A stretch of DNA of 64,000 nt, from assembly GCF_947498515.1 (NCBI RefSeq), contig NZ_CANMKO010000007.1, forward strand, positions 62,001 to 126,000, given 5' to 3'. This DNA comes from an uncultured Pelagimonas sp. (lineage in GTDB: Bacteria > Pseudomonadota > Alphaproteobacteria > Rhodobacterales > Rhodobacteraceae). Every line of letters begins with the position of its first letter. Position 1 is the first letter of the stretch. The position numbers and the translations under genes are program-made. The notes beneath the pieces are model-generated. The model ran no database searches, had not been told where the DNA came from, and saw nothing but the letters and a program-made list of their open reading frames with translations. Positions 38,111 through 47,333 of the stretch are shown here, in pieces.

Positions 38111-39033
38111 GCGATCTGACTTACCCTGATGTTGTCCAACTCGCGGTGCCGTTTTTCATCGCCGCCATTTTGGCCGAGCTGCTGTGGATCCATACGCAAA
38201 AACGCGGTGGGCGTTATGAAACCCGCGACGCCGTCACGTCGTTGATCATGGGGGCTGGCAATGTCGCTTCGGGCATTGCGCTTGGTTTTATCGCTTGGGG
38301 GTTTTTCACCTTTCTGTGGGAACTCACCCCCTTTGACCTTGGAACGTCGGCTTTGGTTGTCCTGCTTTGTTTTGTTCTCGACGATCTACGTTATTATTGG
38401 GTGCATCGGTTTGGCCACCGCGTCCGTTGGGTCTGGGCCAGCCATGTGAACCACCATTCAAGCCAGCACTACAACCTCACCACGGCGCTTCGTCAGACCT
38501 GGACCTACACCTTTACCTTTATGATGGTGGTGCGCGCGCCGCTTATCCTAATTGGGTTTCACCCGGCGATGGTTCTGTTCTGCGGCGGCTTGAACCTTAT
38601 TTATCAGTTCTGGATTCACACCGAAGCGATCGGCAAAATGCCCCGCTGGTTCGAAGCCATCATGAACACACCGAGCCATCACCGCGTTCACCATGGTCGC
38701 AATCCGCGCTATCTCGACTGCAACTATGCCGGTGTCTTTATTATATGGGACAAAATGTTTGGCACCTTTGTCCCCGAACAGGACGGTGAAAAGGTCGATT
38801 ACGGCCTTGTGCATAACCTCGGCACCTTTAACCCGATCCGCGTGGCCTTTCACGAATGGGTTGGCATTTGGAAAGACGTCACCCAATCCGGCATCACATG
38901 GCACGATCGCTGGATGTATTGCGTCGCGCCCCCCGGCTGGTCCCATGACGGATCGCGCGACACATCTGAGGCGATCAAAGCCAAGCATCTGGCAAAACAC
39001 CCTCAAGACGGCGGAACGGCAGGGTTTTCGTGA
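38107..39033 (+). CDS. sterol desaturase / fatty-acid hydroxylase family protein
   Basis: This 308-residue membrane protein carries the di-iron histidine clusters of the family: HRFGH, HVNHHS and HRVHHGRN. These sit between about four membrane helices. Members hydroxylate or desaturate lipids at the membrane face. The substrate (sterol, hopanoid, fatty acid or ornithine lipid) cannot be told here. The start at 38107 overlaps the previous gene; the longer frame from 38080 is rejected. Confidence 0.93.
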   Translation: MSDLTYPDVVQLAVPFFIAAILAELLWIHTQKRGGRYETRDAVTSLIMGAGNVASGIALGFIAWGFFTFLWELTPFDLGTSALVVLLCFVLDDLRYYWVHRFGHRVRWVWASHVNHHSSQHYNLTTALRQTWTYTFTFMMVVRAPLILIGFHPAMVLFCGGLNLIYQFWIHTEAIGKMPRWFEAIMNTPSHHRVHHGRNPRYLDCNYAGVFIIWDKMFGTFVPEQDGEKVDYGLVHNLGTFNPIRVAFHEWVGIWKDVTQSGITWHDRWMYCVAPPGWSHDGSRDTSEAIKAKHLAKHPQDGGTAGFS

Positions 39034-39048
39034 CACCGGGAAGGTAAA

Positions 39049-39255
39049 ATGGACTACGATCTTTGTCTGCGTTCGACATTCCTAGACTTGGAAAGTTGGG
39101 CTATTGTCCTGACTGGGTTCGCAGTTTCCGTCCTTTTGATGCGATTTGAGAAGAGGGGTTTGGCGATCACCTGCTTTCTCACCTCTCTCGTGTTGGCAAC
39201 AAGTTGGGCCTATTTTTACTATGAACTGAACTGCGTCGAACTCCGCTTCTCTTGA
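39049..39255 (+). CDS. small two-helix membrane protein
   Basis: This 68-residue frame has GGGAAGG just before the ATG and two predicted membrane helices (about 16-32 and 38-57). It follows the desaturase-family gene by 15 bases and is probably in the same transcript. No family is recognised. Confidence 0.6.
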   Translation: MDYDLCLRSTFLDLESWAIVLTGFAVSVLLMRFEKRGLAITCFLTSLVLATSWAYFYYELNCVELRFS

Positions 39256-39451
39256 AAAGGCAGACGCCCCCCAAAAGGCCCAAATTATTCGCCGGTAAGG
39301 CATTCCTGTCTTCCGCAGGTTAACTTTTTGGGGCAGGCTCACCCTGCGCACCATTGTTGCGAGTAATTCGCATCAAGCCCTTGTAACGGGTTCGTGAGGA
39401 CCCCATATGCATTGTATACCAATGAATACACAATCTATCCGTTAGGAAACC

Positions 39452-40207
39452 ATGTTCGATCAATTGCTTTCGGACGGGTTCATCCCGTTCACCATTTCGC
39501 TTGCTATTCTATTTGGCCTGATGGCCCTTGAACTTGTCTTTGCTCTTCTTGGTGCCACGCTATTGGGTGCCGGTGGTGAGGGTGCTGACATTGATGGGCC
39601 GGATATTGACGGGCCAGATTTGGATATTGGCGATCTGGACATTGAGATTGATCTCGATGGGATGGATATCGACGCGGCCGATTTGGAATTGCCCAATTTT
39701 GCCGATGTCGAAATCGAGACGGACACGCCCGATGGTATTGGCAATACCGGCGGTCTCGCGGCATGGCTTGGCTTTGGCAAAATGCCAATGCTGATCTGGC
39801 TGGCCTCGATCCTGATGGCCTTTGGTATCACCGGTGTGGTTTTGCAGAACCTCATTGCCGGTGTCTTTGGAGGTACTGCGCCCGCGTGGATCGTGGCCCT
39901 TCCAGCGGCTTTTGTGGCCATCTTTTTCGCCCGGCATTTTGGTGCGCTCTTTGCGCGTCTGATCCCGAAAACCGAAACCCAAGCCCTTTCTGAACGCCAT
40001 CTTGGCCGTCGTCAGGGCGTTGTCACCCAAGGCACCGCCACCCGCGGTCGCCCCGCCGAGGTCCGTGTCACGGATCGTTACGGCAACATCCACTATCTGC
40101 GTGCCGAACCGCTTCGGGACGAGGCGCAGATTCCGCAGGGTACCGAAGTCTTGGTCCTGCGACATAGATTTGAGGGCGGCTACCTATTGGTGCCGCTCCC
40201 CACCTGA
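39452..40207 (+). CDS. YqiJ-like OB-fold membrane protein with Asp-rich insert
   Basis: This 251-residue protein has an N-terminal helix (12-40) and two central helices (112-160). The C-terminal OB-fold (GRRQGVVTQGTATRG, EGGYLLVPL) is typical of NfeD/YqiJ partners of flotillins. Between the first and second helices, residues about 46-86 form a striking repeat of Asp every second or third residue (DIDGPDIDGPDLDIGD and so on). It starts 25 bases upstream of the flotillin gene, its expected partner in membrane-microdomain organisation. Confidence 0.85.
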   Translation: MFDQLLSDGFIPFTISLAILFGLMALELVFALLGATLLGAGGEGADIDGPDIDGPDLDIGDLDIEIDLDGMDIDAADLELPNFADVEIETDTPDGIGNTGGLAAWLGFGKMPMLIWLASILMAFGITGVVLQNLIAGVFGGTAPAWIVALPAAFVAIFFARHFGALFARLIPKTETQALSERHLGRRQGVVTQGTATRGRPAEVRVTDRYGNIHYLRAEPLRDEAQIPQGTEVLVLRHRFEGGYLLVPLPT

Positions 40208-40232
40208 ATTTTTCAACGAGTTAGGAGACATA

Positions 40233-41942
40233 ATGGATTTAACTACGCTTCTCTTTCTGGTCGGCGCTGTCCTCGCCTTCCTCATCGTCCTCGGCCTTGT
40301 TTTAGGCCGTCTCTATCGCCGCGCCACACGCGAAGTCAGCTTGGTTAAAACCGGGGCTGGCGGCAAAAAGGTCATCATGGATGGCGGTGCGATTGTTGTG
40401 CCCTTGCTGCACGAAATCAGCCCGGTCAACATGAAAACCTTGCGGCTCGAAGTGACCCGCGAGGCAGAAGCCGCCTTGATCACCAAGGATCGGATGCGCG
40501 TTGACGTCGGCGTCGAGTTCTACGTGTCGGTGCAGCCCACCGACGAAGGCGTTGCCCGTGCTGCGCAAACCTTGGGTGATCGCACCTTTGACGTTGATCA
40601 GCTCCGCGAGATGATCGAAGGCAAACTCATTGATGGTTTGCGGGCCGTGGCCGCGCAGATGACCATGGATGAACTCCACGAAAACCGCGCCGATTTTGTA
40701 CAAGAAGTACAAAATGCGGTTTCCGAAGACCTGACCAAAAACGGTCTGTCGCTTGAGGCTGTGTCCTTGACCGCGCTCGATCAGACACCGTTCGAAGCGC
40801 TTGATGAAAACAACGCCTTTAACGCCGTCGGTATGCGCAAATTGGCCGAGGTGATTGCGACGTCGAAAAAGGAACGTGCTCAGATTGATGCCGATGCTCA
40901 GGTTGCAGTGCGCCGCGCCGAGATGGAAGCGGAACGCCAAAGCCTTTTGATCCGTCAGGACGAAGAGCAAGCCCGCATCGAGCAGCAGCAGCAGATCGAA
41001 ACCATGAAGGCCGCCCAAGAGGCTGAGATTGCTGCCCGTATGGAAGACTCGGTCCGCGAAACTGAACGCGCTCGGATTGCACGTGAGGAATCTATTCGAT
41101 CGGCAGATATTGAGCGGGAACGCAAAATCCGCGACGCCGAGATCGCCAAGGAACGTGCCGTTCAAGAGGCAGAGATCGCCAAAGAGCGTGAGCTGGAGGT
41201 TGCCAATCAGGAACGCCAGATCATCATCGCGCAAAAGTCCGAAGAGGAAAGCCGCGCCCGTGCGTCCGCCGACCTTGCACGTGCCGAAGCGACCAAGGCC
41301 ACCGAAGCCGTAGTCACCGCTCAGCAGGTCGCCGAAGCCGAACGGAAGAAGCAGATCGCCTTGATCGAAGCCGCTCGCGAAGCGGAACGTGAAGCGACCA
41401 AAATCCGTCTTGCTGCAACCGCTGAGAAGGATGCCGCGCAAGACCGCGCCGATGCCCGACGCGAAGAGGCACAGGCCGATGCGGATGCGCTGACCATTCG
41501 TGCCGAAGCCAAAAAGCAAGACATGCTGGCCGAAGCCGAAGGTAAACGCGCGATTACCGATGCCGAGAACGCGCTTAGCACCGAATTGATCGCAATGAAG
41601 GTTGAATTGGCCCGTCTCGAAGCGATGCCAAAAGTCTTGGCCGAAGCGGTCAAGCCGGCTGAAAAGATCGACTCGATCCGCATTCATCAAGTCGGTGGCT
41701 TAAACGGCTCAAGCGGCGGTGCGTCGGGAAACGGTGCAGGCGGTGACAAGCCGCCGGTTAACCAAGCGCTCGATTCCATCATGGGCATGGCCGTGCAGAT
41801 GCCGGCGCTGAAAAAGCTCGGGGATGAGTTGGGTCTGACGATGGACGGTACCGTCTCGGGTCTGCTTGGTGACACGCCACCAACGTCAGAGCCAGCTGCC
41901 GAAAAGGCACCGGACATCGACGAAAAACCAGCCGAAGACTAA
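40233..41942 (+). CDS. yqiK: flotillin-like SPFH protein YqiK
   Basis: This 569-residue protein has an N-terminal membrane helix (3-27) and an SPFH/band-7 domain (about 40-200). A very long charged Ala/Glu/Arg coiled coil (about 215-480), then a Gly-rich linker and acidic tail, complete it. It begins MDLTTLLFLVGAVLAF after AGGAGA. A longer frame from 40002 is out of register with the upstream gene and is rejected. It pairs with the YqiJ-like gene and ends at a strong terminator. Confidence 0.93.
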   Translation: MDLTTLLFLVGAVLAFLIVLGLVLGRLYRRATREVSLVKTGAGGKKVIMDGGAIVVPLLHEISPVNMKTLRLEVTREAEAALITKDRMRVDVGVEFYVSVQPTDEGVARAAQTLGDRTFDVDQLREMIEGKLIDGLRAVAAQMTMDELHENRADFVQEVQNAVSEDLTKNGLSLEAVSLTALDQTPFEALDENNAFNAVGMRKLAEVIATSKKERAQIDADAQVAVRRAEMEAERQSLLIRQDEEQARIEQQQQIETMKAAQEAEIAARMEDSVRETERARIAREESIRSADIERERKIRDAEIAKERAVQEAEIAKERELEVANQERQIIIAQKSEEESRARASADLARAEATKATEAVVTAQQVAEAERKKQIALIEAAREAEREATKIRLAATAEKDAAQDRADARREEAQADADALTIRAEAKKQDMLAEAEGKRAITDAENALSTELIAMKVELARLEAMPKVLAEAVKPAEKIDSIRIHQVGGLNGSSGGASGNGAGGDKPPVNQALDSIMGMAVQMPALKKLGDELGLTMDGTVSGLLGDTPPTSEPAAEKAPDIDEKPAED

Positions 41943-41948
41943 ACACCG

Positions 41949-41974
41949 AAAGGGCGGGATCATCCCGCCCTTTT
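41949..41974 (+). terminator. intrinsic terminator after yqiK
   Basis: A 10-bp perfect stem (41949-41958 with 41964-41973) with a five-base loop runs into TTTT, six bases past the stop codon. Confidence 0.92.
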
Positions 41975-42076
41975 CAGTTTTCAAAAAAAACTTCACGCGG
42001 ATGTCCATTGGCCGCGATCTCGTTCGTCATGTTGGTGAAGGCGCTGTTGCCTTTGCTTACACCGAAAGAGGAACTC

Positions 42077-42586
42077 ATGACACTTTGGACACTTTTGCTT
42101 GGCGGGCTCGGCGTTGTTGCCATTTCCGCAGCGGGCACAATGCTACTCCCCCGACACATCCATATTGAACGCCAAAGCACCCTTGCGACCACACCGGATG
42201 CGATTCTCGCCCTCGCCACATCAACGCAGGGTTACCAAGCCTTTAACCCCTACAAAAGCGTTGACCCCAACCTATCCATCACCCCATTTGGCCCAACAAA
42301 TGGCATCGGCGCAGGCTTTCACTTTGACGGCAAAGACGGCAAGGGCAGCCAGACGATCTCTGAAATTGGCCCCTCTCATGTGCGCTATGACATCGATCTT
42401 GGTGCGATGGGGCAACCGGTCCAATCCATCCACGCCATCCCAACCAATGATGGAACCCGTGTGACCTGGCGCATGGATATGGATCTCGGGTTTAACCCCG
42501 TCGCCCGCGTGTTTGGGCTTTTCTTGGACAAGATGCTCGGTCAAACTTTCGACCAAGGGTTGGCCAATCTGGCCGCTGCCACCTGA
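42077..42586 (+). CDS. SRPBCC / polyketide-cyclase-like protein
   Basis: From the ATG at 42077 (GAGGAA upstream) this is 169 residues. An N-terminal helix is followed by an SRPBCC fold (HIERQSTLATTPDAILALATS, then alternating strands and a long C-terminal helix). These proteins bind hydrophobic ligands or act as cyclases. Its position before the DGPF protein and ECF42-type sigma factor suggests it belongs to that regulated cassette. Confidence 0.82.
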   Translation: MTLWTLLLGGLGVVAISAAGTMLLPRHIHIERQSTLATTPDAILALATSTQGYQAFNPYKSVDPNLSITPFGPTNGIGAGFHFDGKDGKGSQTISEIGPSHVRYDIDLGAMGQPVQSIHAIPTNDGTRVTWRMDMDLGFNPVARVFGLFLDKMLGQTFDQGLANLAAAT

Positions 42587-42609
42587 TTTCTTTTAAAGAG
42601 GACAATACA

Positions 42610-42963
42610 ATGCGTTACACCTTCTTGCTTTACACCGACCCTGCTGATCTTGCCGATATGACCCCCGCGGATTGGGAAGCCGAAAAAGAAGTCTACGGGG
42701 CCTATATCGGTGCCCTCAACGAGGCTGGCGTTTTTGTTGATACCGATTGGCTACAACCGGTTCACACCGCCACCACCCTGTCGCTCAAAGGCGGCACAAA
42801 ACAGGTCCAAGACGGCCCCTTTGCCGATACCAAAGAAACACTTGGCGGGTTCTTCGTCATTGACGTGCCCGATCTCGACGCCGCCATGGCATGGGCCGAA
42901 AAATGTCCGGCGGTCAAGGTTGGCAAGGTCGAAATCCGCGCCTCGGCCATGGGGTCAGAATGA
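42610..42963 (+). CDS. YCII-related DGPF-domain protein
   Basis: This 117-residue single-domain protein has the diagnostic DGPFADTKETLGGFFVIDV stretch near residues 73-91. DGPF proteins are the known genomic companions of ECF42 sigma factors. The stop codon overlaps the sigma factor start by four bases (ATGA). The biochemical role is unknown. Confidence 0.93.
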   Translation: MRYTFLLYTDPADLADMTPADWEAEKEVYGAYIGALNEAGVFVDTDWLQPVHTATTLSLKGGTKQVQDGPFADTKETLGGFFVIDVPDLDAAMAWAEKCPAVKVGKVEIRASAMGSE

Positions 42964-44159
42964 CATCCTCTGCCCGCGTTGCTGACATGGCGGCGCGGGA
43001 CTCCTATGGCCGATTGCTGGCCTATTTGTCGTCTCGAACCCATGACATTGCTTTGGCCGAAGACGCGCTTGCCGATGCCTTTGTTCAGGCGCTCGACCTA
43101 TGGCCGACGCGCGGGGTTCCCGACAATCCCGACGCGTGGCTTTTGACAACGGCGCGCAATCGGCTCACCGATCGCCAGCGTCATCAAACTCGATTCCCGA
43201 CCAAGGACGAAATCCCCGATATGCCCGCCGATGACACATCGCCCGCACTGTTTCCCGATGAACGGCTGGCGCTTTTGATGGTCTGCGCGCACCCCTCAAT
43301 TGCGTCCGACCTTCATGTGCCATTGATGCTGCAAACCGTTCTCGGGCTTGAGGCCAAAACCATCGCCCGCCTGTTTCTGGTTTCACCGACCGCTTTGACC
43401 AAACGTTTGGGGCGTGCCAAGGCCAAAATCCGTGACGCCGGAATACCGTTTCATATCCCGGATGCTGCGGTTCTCCCTTCCCGCGCCACGACCATTCACG
43501 AGGCGATTTACGGGTTGCATGCCTATGATTGGCTCAATCCCGCGGATGATTTGGGCGACGAGGCCTTGTATCTGGCGGACCTCATGACAAAATTGATGCC
43601 CGAGAATAGCGAAGGTTTGGCCCTTGCTGCGCTCATCGCGCTAAGCCATGCCCGCGCCAATGCGCGCATTGTAAACCAAACCCTTGTTCCAACCGAAGAT
43701 CAGGACACTTCGCTTTGGGACAAGCGATTGATTTTCTATGGAAGGCAAACCCTTGCACGTGCCTACACCAAGGCCACCGTCGGGCGATTTCAGATTGAAG
43801 CGGCCATTGAAGCCGTCCACATCGCGCGAAAGGACAGTGGTCGTACCGATTGGGAGGCCTTGAACAAGCTTTATTACGCGCTGCTTCAGATCGCCCCGTC
43901 GCTTGGGGCCCTTGTTGCTCAGGCTGCTGTTGTTGGTCGGCTGCACGGCCCCCAAGCTGGGCTAGATGCTTTGGACGCGATGCAAGACCAAGCTGGCACC
44001 GGGTTTCAACCTTATTGGGCGGCGCGGGCCATGATTTTAGCAGAGCTTGGTCAGGTTGCAGAAGCAATCACATGCTTTGAAAAAGCCATCTCGCTTGCGA
44101 CGGACAGCGCGACAATCACCCTGTTGACCAATAGGCGCGACGCTTTGCATCACGGTTAA
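42960..44159 (+). CDS. ECF sigma factor, ECF42 type
   Basis: This 399-residue protein has sigma-70 region 2 (LLAYLSSRTHDIALAEDALADAFVQAL, residues about 17-43) and region 4 (VLGLEAKTIARLFLVSPTALTKRLGRAKAKIRDAG, about 130-164). A 200-residue C-terminal extension with TPR-like helices (ARAMILAELGQVAEAITCFEKAISL) follows. This architecture plus the adjacent DGPF gene is that of group ECF42, which lacks a classic anti-sigma factor. A longer frame from 42891 is rejected in favour of the ATGA overlap. Confidence 0.92.
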   Translation: MTSSARVADMAARDSYGRLLAYLSSRTHDIALAEDALADAFVQALDLWPTRGVPDNPDAWLLTTARNRLTDRQRHQTRFPTKDEIPDMPADDTSPALFPDERLALLMVCAHPSIASDLHVPLMLQTVLGLEAKTIARLFLVSPTALTKRLGRAKAKIRDAGIPFHIPDAAVLPSRATTIHEAIYGLHAYDWLNPADDLGDEALYLADLMTKLMPENSEGLALAALIALSHARANARIVNQTLVPTEDQDTSLWDKRLIFYGRQTLARAYTKATVGRFQIEAAIEAVHIARKDSGRTDWEALNKLYYALLQIAPSLGALVAQAAVVGRLHGPQAGLDALDAMQDQAGTGFQPYWAARAMILAELGQVAEAITCFEKAISLATDSATITLLTNRRDALHHG

Positions 44160-44172
44160 CAAAACGCTGAAA

Positions 44173-44505
44173 TTAAAGCGTGGGCTGCCCGTCAAACCCT
44201 TCGAATCCACCAGTTGTTTCGACGACATCCGCCTCAAAATGGGCAATCATCGGCATAACCTCGTGCTCGATTTTGGTGTTCCAGACCGGCCCGTCGTAAA
44301 AGCCATTCTTGATCACCTCGCGCGCCGCTAGTGACGCAAAGGCCCGCATCCAATGCACCTTGTTCGGGTCATCCAAGTCTCGCATTGGTCCGAAAACCAA
44401 CATCCCGGCATCGCGCAACGCAGGGCGGTTAACCCGTTCAAAGTAATCGACAAACTCATCACGACGGCCGGGATGTAGCGTATAGTGGCGGATTTCGATG
44501 ATCAT
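44173..44505 (-). CDS. NIPSNAP family protein
   Basis: This 110-residue dimeric alpha-beta-barrel protein has the opening MIIEIRHYTLHPGRRDEFVDYFE and the central VHWMRAFASLAAREV typical of NIPSNAP domains. The function in bacteria is not established. It is convergent with the sigma factor gene, 13 bases away. Confidence 0.9.
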   Translation of the reverse strand: MIIEIRHYTLHPGRRDEFVDYFERVNRPALRDAGMLVFGPMRDLDDPNKVHWMRAFASLAAREVIKNGFYDGPVWNTKIEHEVMPMIAHFEADVVETTGGFEGFDGQPTL

Positions 44506-44529
44506 GCCCGACCCCCGGCCTTTTCATGT

Positions 44530-45201
44530 CTATTTACAATAAGACCCGCTGCGATAGCTGGCGGTGTCAAAGTGGAAATGATCCTTGTGGTGACGGTCGG
44601 AATTCGGCCCCAAAACGGTTCCAAATGGTCCACAGGCCGCAGTATGCATTTTACGTAGGGCTTTGCCTTTTTTGCCGCGGCCCCAATCGTTTAGGACCGA
44701 CATTTCAGACCCATCCGCCAATTGCACTGCCGCGATATCAATCGCCTTGCCGCGCCCATGTTCCGAAATCTTGCCACCGGGCTGGTTGTTGCGTGTCCGA
44801 CAGGAATAATGCGCAACCACCCGCAGTCCAGACAACCCGCCACCCTGTTTACCAACAGCCGGGCGAACACCGTTGTTCACCCATGTTTTCAATGCCTTGG
44901 CCGTTTCGCAATTGATCGTCGCCGCTTGGCTAAGCGGCACACCGGACACTGATTGCAAACGGATTGCATTGTCCAATCCACAGCCCGAAATGCGGCCCGG
45001 TACCTTGCCAACGATCTCACCCTGAAGGGCGGGATCACCACAAAGACCGGGGCCGGTCGCCTCGGGATCATCTTGGGAAAACGCGTTGCTTAGAAATCCG
45101 CGCACCCCATCCAGATCACTTTCCGGCTCGGGCGCTTTCTCCCGTCCACCACAGGCGCTTAGCGCCAGAAAAACACATGTCACACCAACCCAATATTTCA
45201 C
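44530..45201 (-). CDS. extensin-like lipoprotein
   Basis: This 223-residue protein starts with GTG (overlapping the tyrC stop as GTGA). A lipoprotein signal peptide has lipobox LSAC near residue 17. The extensin-like C-terminal domain (PF06904) follows: SCRTRNNQPGGKISEHGRGKAIDI and DHFHFDTASY resemble the zinc-binding H and D positions of LAS peptidases. A wall-peptidase role is therefore plausible but is inference. Confidence 0.9.
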   Translation of the reverse strand: MKYWVGVTCVFLALSACGGREKAPEPESDLDGVRGFLSNAFSQDDPEATGPGLCGDPALQGEIVGKVPGRISGCGLDNAIRLQSVSGVPLSQAATINCETAKALKTWVNNGVRPAVGKQGGGLSGLRVVAHYSCRTRNNQPGGKISEHGRGKAIDIAAVQLADGSEMSVLNDWGRGKKGKALRKMHTAACGPFGTVLGPNSDRHHKDHFHFDTASYRSGSYCK

Positions 45202-46118
45202 CGGTCCACCTTTGCTCGGCCAAAATCTGGTGCATCTGTATCCTGTCCGGCCTCAAGAATGCCACGGCGGATGGCGCGGGTATGGGTGAAATAGGCATGA
45301 AGCTGCTCACCATTGCCGGTGCGAATGGCCCGTTGCAGCGCCATCAACTCTTCGGTGAAACGGCCCAGAACCTCGATTGTTGCGTCTTTGTTCGTCAAAA
45401 ACACATCGCGCCACATGGTCGGGTCACTGGCGGCAATTCGGGTGAAATCGCGAAAACCGGCGGCGGAAAATTTGATGACTTCTTTGTCGGTGACACGTTT
45501 GAGATCATCGGCCACGCCCACCATCGTATAGGCGATGAGGTGCGGAATATGGCTTACCACGGCGCAAACCATATCGTGATGTTCCGGGTCCATCCGCTCG
45601 GTGTTGGCCCCCAAAGATTTCCAATAAGTTTCAACACGTTGAATAGCATTTTCATCGCTATCTTCGGTCGGAACAATAAGACACCAGCGGTTGTCAAATA
45701 GCGAAGCAAACCCAGCATCCGGGCCGGAATGTTCAGTTCCGGCCATCGGGTGGGTGGGAACAAAATGCACATAGTTTGGGAGATGCGGAGCGATCGCCTC
45801 GATCACCGTGCGCTTGACCGAGCCGACTTCGGACACCGTCGCCCCCGGTTTCAGATGCGGCGCGATTTGCTCCATCACCGGGCCCATCGCCCCAACTGGA
45901 ACGGCAAGAACAATGAGATCGGCGTCTTTCACAGCCTCTTCGGCGCTGTCGCACACGCTGTGACATAGGTCCAAACGGCGCGCCGTGTCGCGGGTTTCTT
46001 GTGACCTAGCATAGCCTGAGACATGAGCCGTGCTACCCGCGCGTTTCATCGCCCAGAACATCGACGACGCGATCAGGCCAAGCCCGATCAACGCCACGCG
46101 TTTGTATGGTTCACTCAT
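45198..46118 (-). CDS. tyrC: prephenate/arogenate dehydrogenase
   Basis: This 306-residue enzyme makes the tyrosine precursor by NAD(P)+-dependent oxidative decarboxylation of prephenate or arogenate. The Rossmann motif GLGLIASS sits near residues 12-19, and the [16 protein letters not shown] segment holds the conserved catalytic His region. It lacks a chorismate mutase domain. It overlaps hisC upstream (ATGA) and the extensin gene downstream (GTGA), so the three form one operon. Confidence 0.95.
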   Translation of the reverse strand: MSEPYKRVALIGLGLIASSMFWAMKRAGSTAHVSGYARSQETRDTARRLDLCHSVCDSAEEAVKDADLIVLAVPVGAMGPVMEQIAPHLKPGATVSEVGSVKRTVIEAIAPHLPNYVHFVPTHPMAGTEHSGPDAGFASLFDNRWCLIVPTEDSDENAIQRVETYWKSLGANTERMDPEHHDMVCAVVSHIPHLIAYTMVGVADDLKRVTDKEVIKFSAAGFRDFTRIAASDPTMWRDVFLTNKDATIEVLGRFTEELMALQRAIRTGNGEQLHAYFTHTRAIRRGILEAGQDTDAPDFGRAKVDR

Positions 46119-47200
46119 CTGGCACCGGCCTTAAATTGCCCCACCGCATGGGCGACCTGACGACAGGCCGGTTCGTCACCAACCGTGATCCGCAAGCAAT
46201 TGGGCAGGCCATAGCCCCCGACCTGACGCACGATAAGCCCTTGAGTTTGCAGATAAGCGTCACAGGCTTGCGCTTCTTCCGGAGAGCCAAAGCGCGCCAA
46301 AACGAAGTTCGCAGTCGAGGTGTCGCATTGCACCCCATGCTCGGCCAATGCCTCGGACAACCACGCCCGCAAACGGGTATTTTCGTCCCGGCATTTGTTG
46401 GCATAGGCGATGTCACGTACCGATGCCTCGGCCGCGGCAAGCGCCGTGTTTGACACGTTAAATGGCCCGCGCACGCGGTTCAAAACATCAATCACCTCAC
46501 GCGGGGCATAGCCCCAGCCGATCCGCAAGCCACCCAAGCCATATAGCTTGGAAAAGGTCCGGGTCATAACAACATTGTCGCGCATTTCAACAAGCTTGGC
46601 CCCGCCGTCATAGCCGTCGACATATTCGGCATAGGCCCCGTCGAGAACCAACAACGCTTGGTCGGGAATCCCTTCGGCCAGACGTTCAATTTCGGCCATG
46701 CCAATCATGGTGCCGGTCGGGTTATTGGGGTTGGCGATGAACACAAGCTTGGTGTTTTCGTTACACCCCTCAAGGATCGCATCCACATCGGTCACACGGT
46801 CGCGCTCTTTGACAACAACCGGCGTCGCCCCGGAGGCAAGCGCGCATATCCGATACATCGCAAAGCCGTGTTCGGTATAAATAACCTCCGCCCCCGGCCC
46901 GCCGTAGGCTTGGCACAGGAAGGTGATGATCTCGTCCGAACCAGCCCCACAAATGATGTTGTCGGCTTTCAAACCGTGAACTTCGGCTAGCGCACTGCGC
47001 AGCTCGATATGATCCGAAGACGGATAGCGATGCAGCTCATGCACACAGCGTTTCACCGCCTCTTGCGCGGCTGGGCTTGGCCCGAACGGGTTTTCGTTCG
47101 AGCTTAGCTTGATCACATTGGAAACCCCGTCGAGATGCGCCTTGCCCCCGACATAAAGGTCGATGTCCATGATACCTGATTTTGGCTCAATCTTGGTCAT
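46115..47200 (-). CDS. hisC: histidinol-phosphate / aromatic aminotransferase
   Basis: A 361-residue class-II PLP aminotransferase with the HisC pattern ([31 protein letters not shown], and the PLP lysine in [18 protein letters not shown]). Located directly before tyrC, it may act on imidazole-acetol phosphate, prephenate or both, as in other alphaproteobacteria. The ATG at 47200 is the first gene of the three-gene operon. Confidence 0.95.
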   Translation of the reverse strand: MTKIEPKSGIMDIDLYVGGKAHLDGVSNVIKLSSNENPFGPSPAAQEAVKRCVHELHRYPSSDHIELRSALAEVHGLKADNIICGAGSDEIITFLCQAYGGPGAEVIYTEHGFAMYRICALASGATPVVVKERDRVTDVDAILEGCNENTKLVFIANPNNPTGTMIGMAEIERLAEGIPDQALLVLDGAYAEYVDGYDGGAKLVEMRDNVVMTRTFSKLYGLGGLRIGWGYAPREVIDVLNRVRGPFNVSNTALAAAEASVRDIAYANKCRDENTRLRAWLSEALAEHGVQCDTSTANFVLARFGSPEEAQACDAYLQTQGLIVRQVGGYGLPNCLRITVGDEPACRQVAHAVGQFKAGAR

Positions 47201-47333
47201 ATCCGTCTCCTATTGGAAACGTGCTTACCCAAGCGCTTGCCACATGAAAAGCGGCAAAGCCATGCTATGACATTGCGGCTTGGCAATATGTCCTATTTGC
47301 ACTGGGTTTTGTACCGATTGCCCCATCGAGGGG

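Noticed and set aside
40302-41690. 462-codon minus-strand ORF opposite yqiK
   Set aside because: It mirrors the biased coiled-coil codons of yqiK and gives an artefactual Phe/Gly-rich protein.
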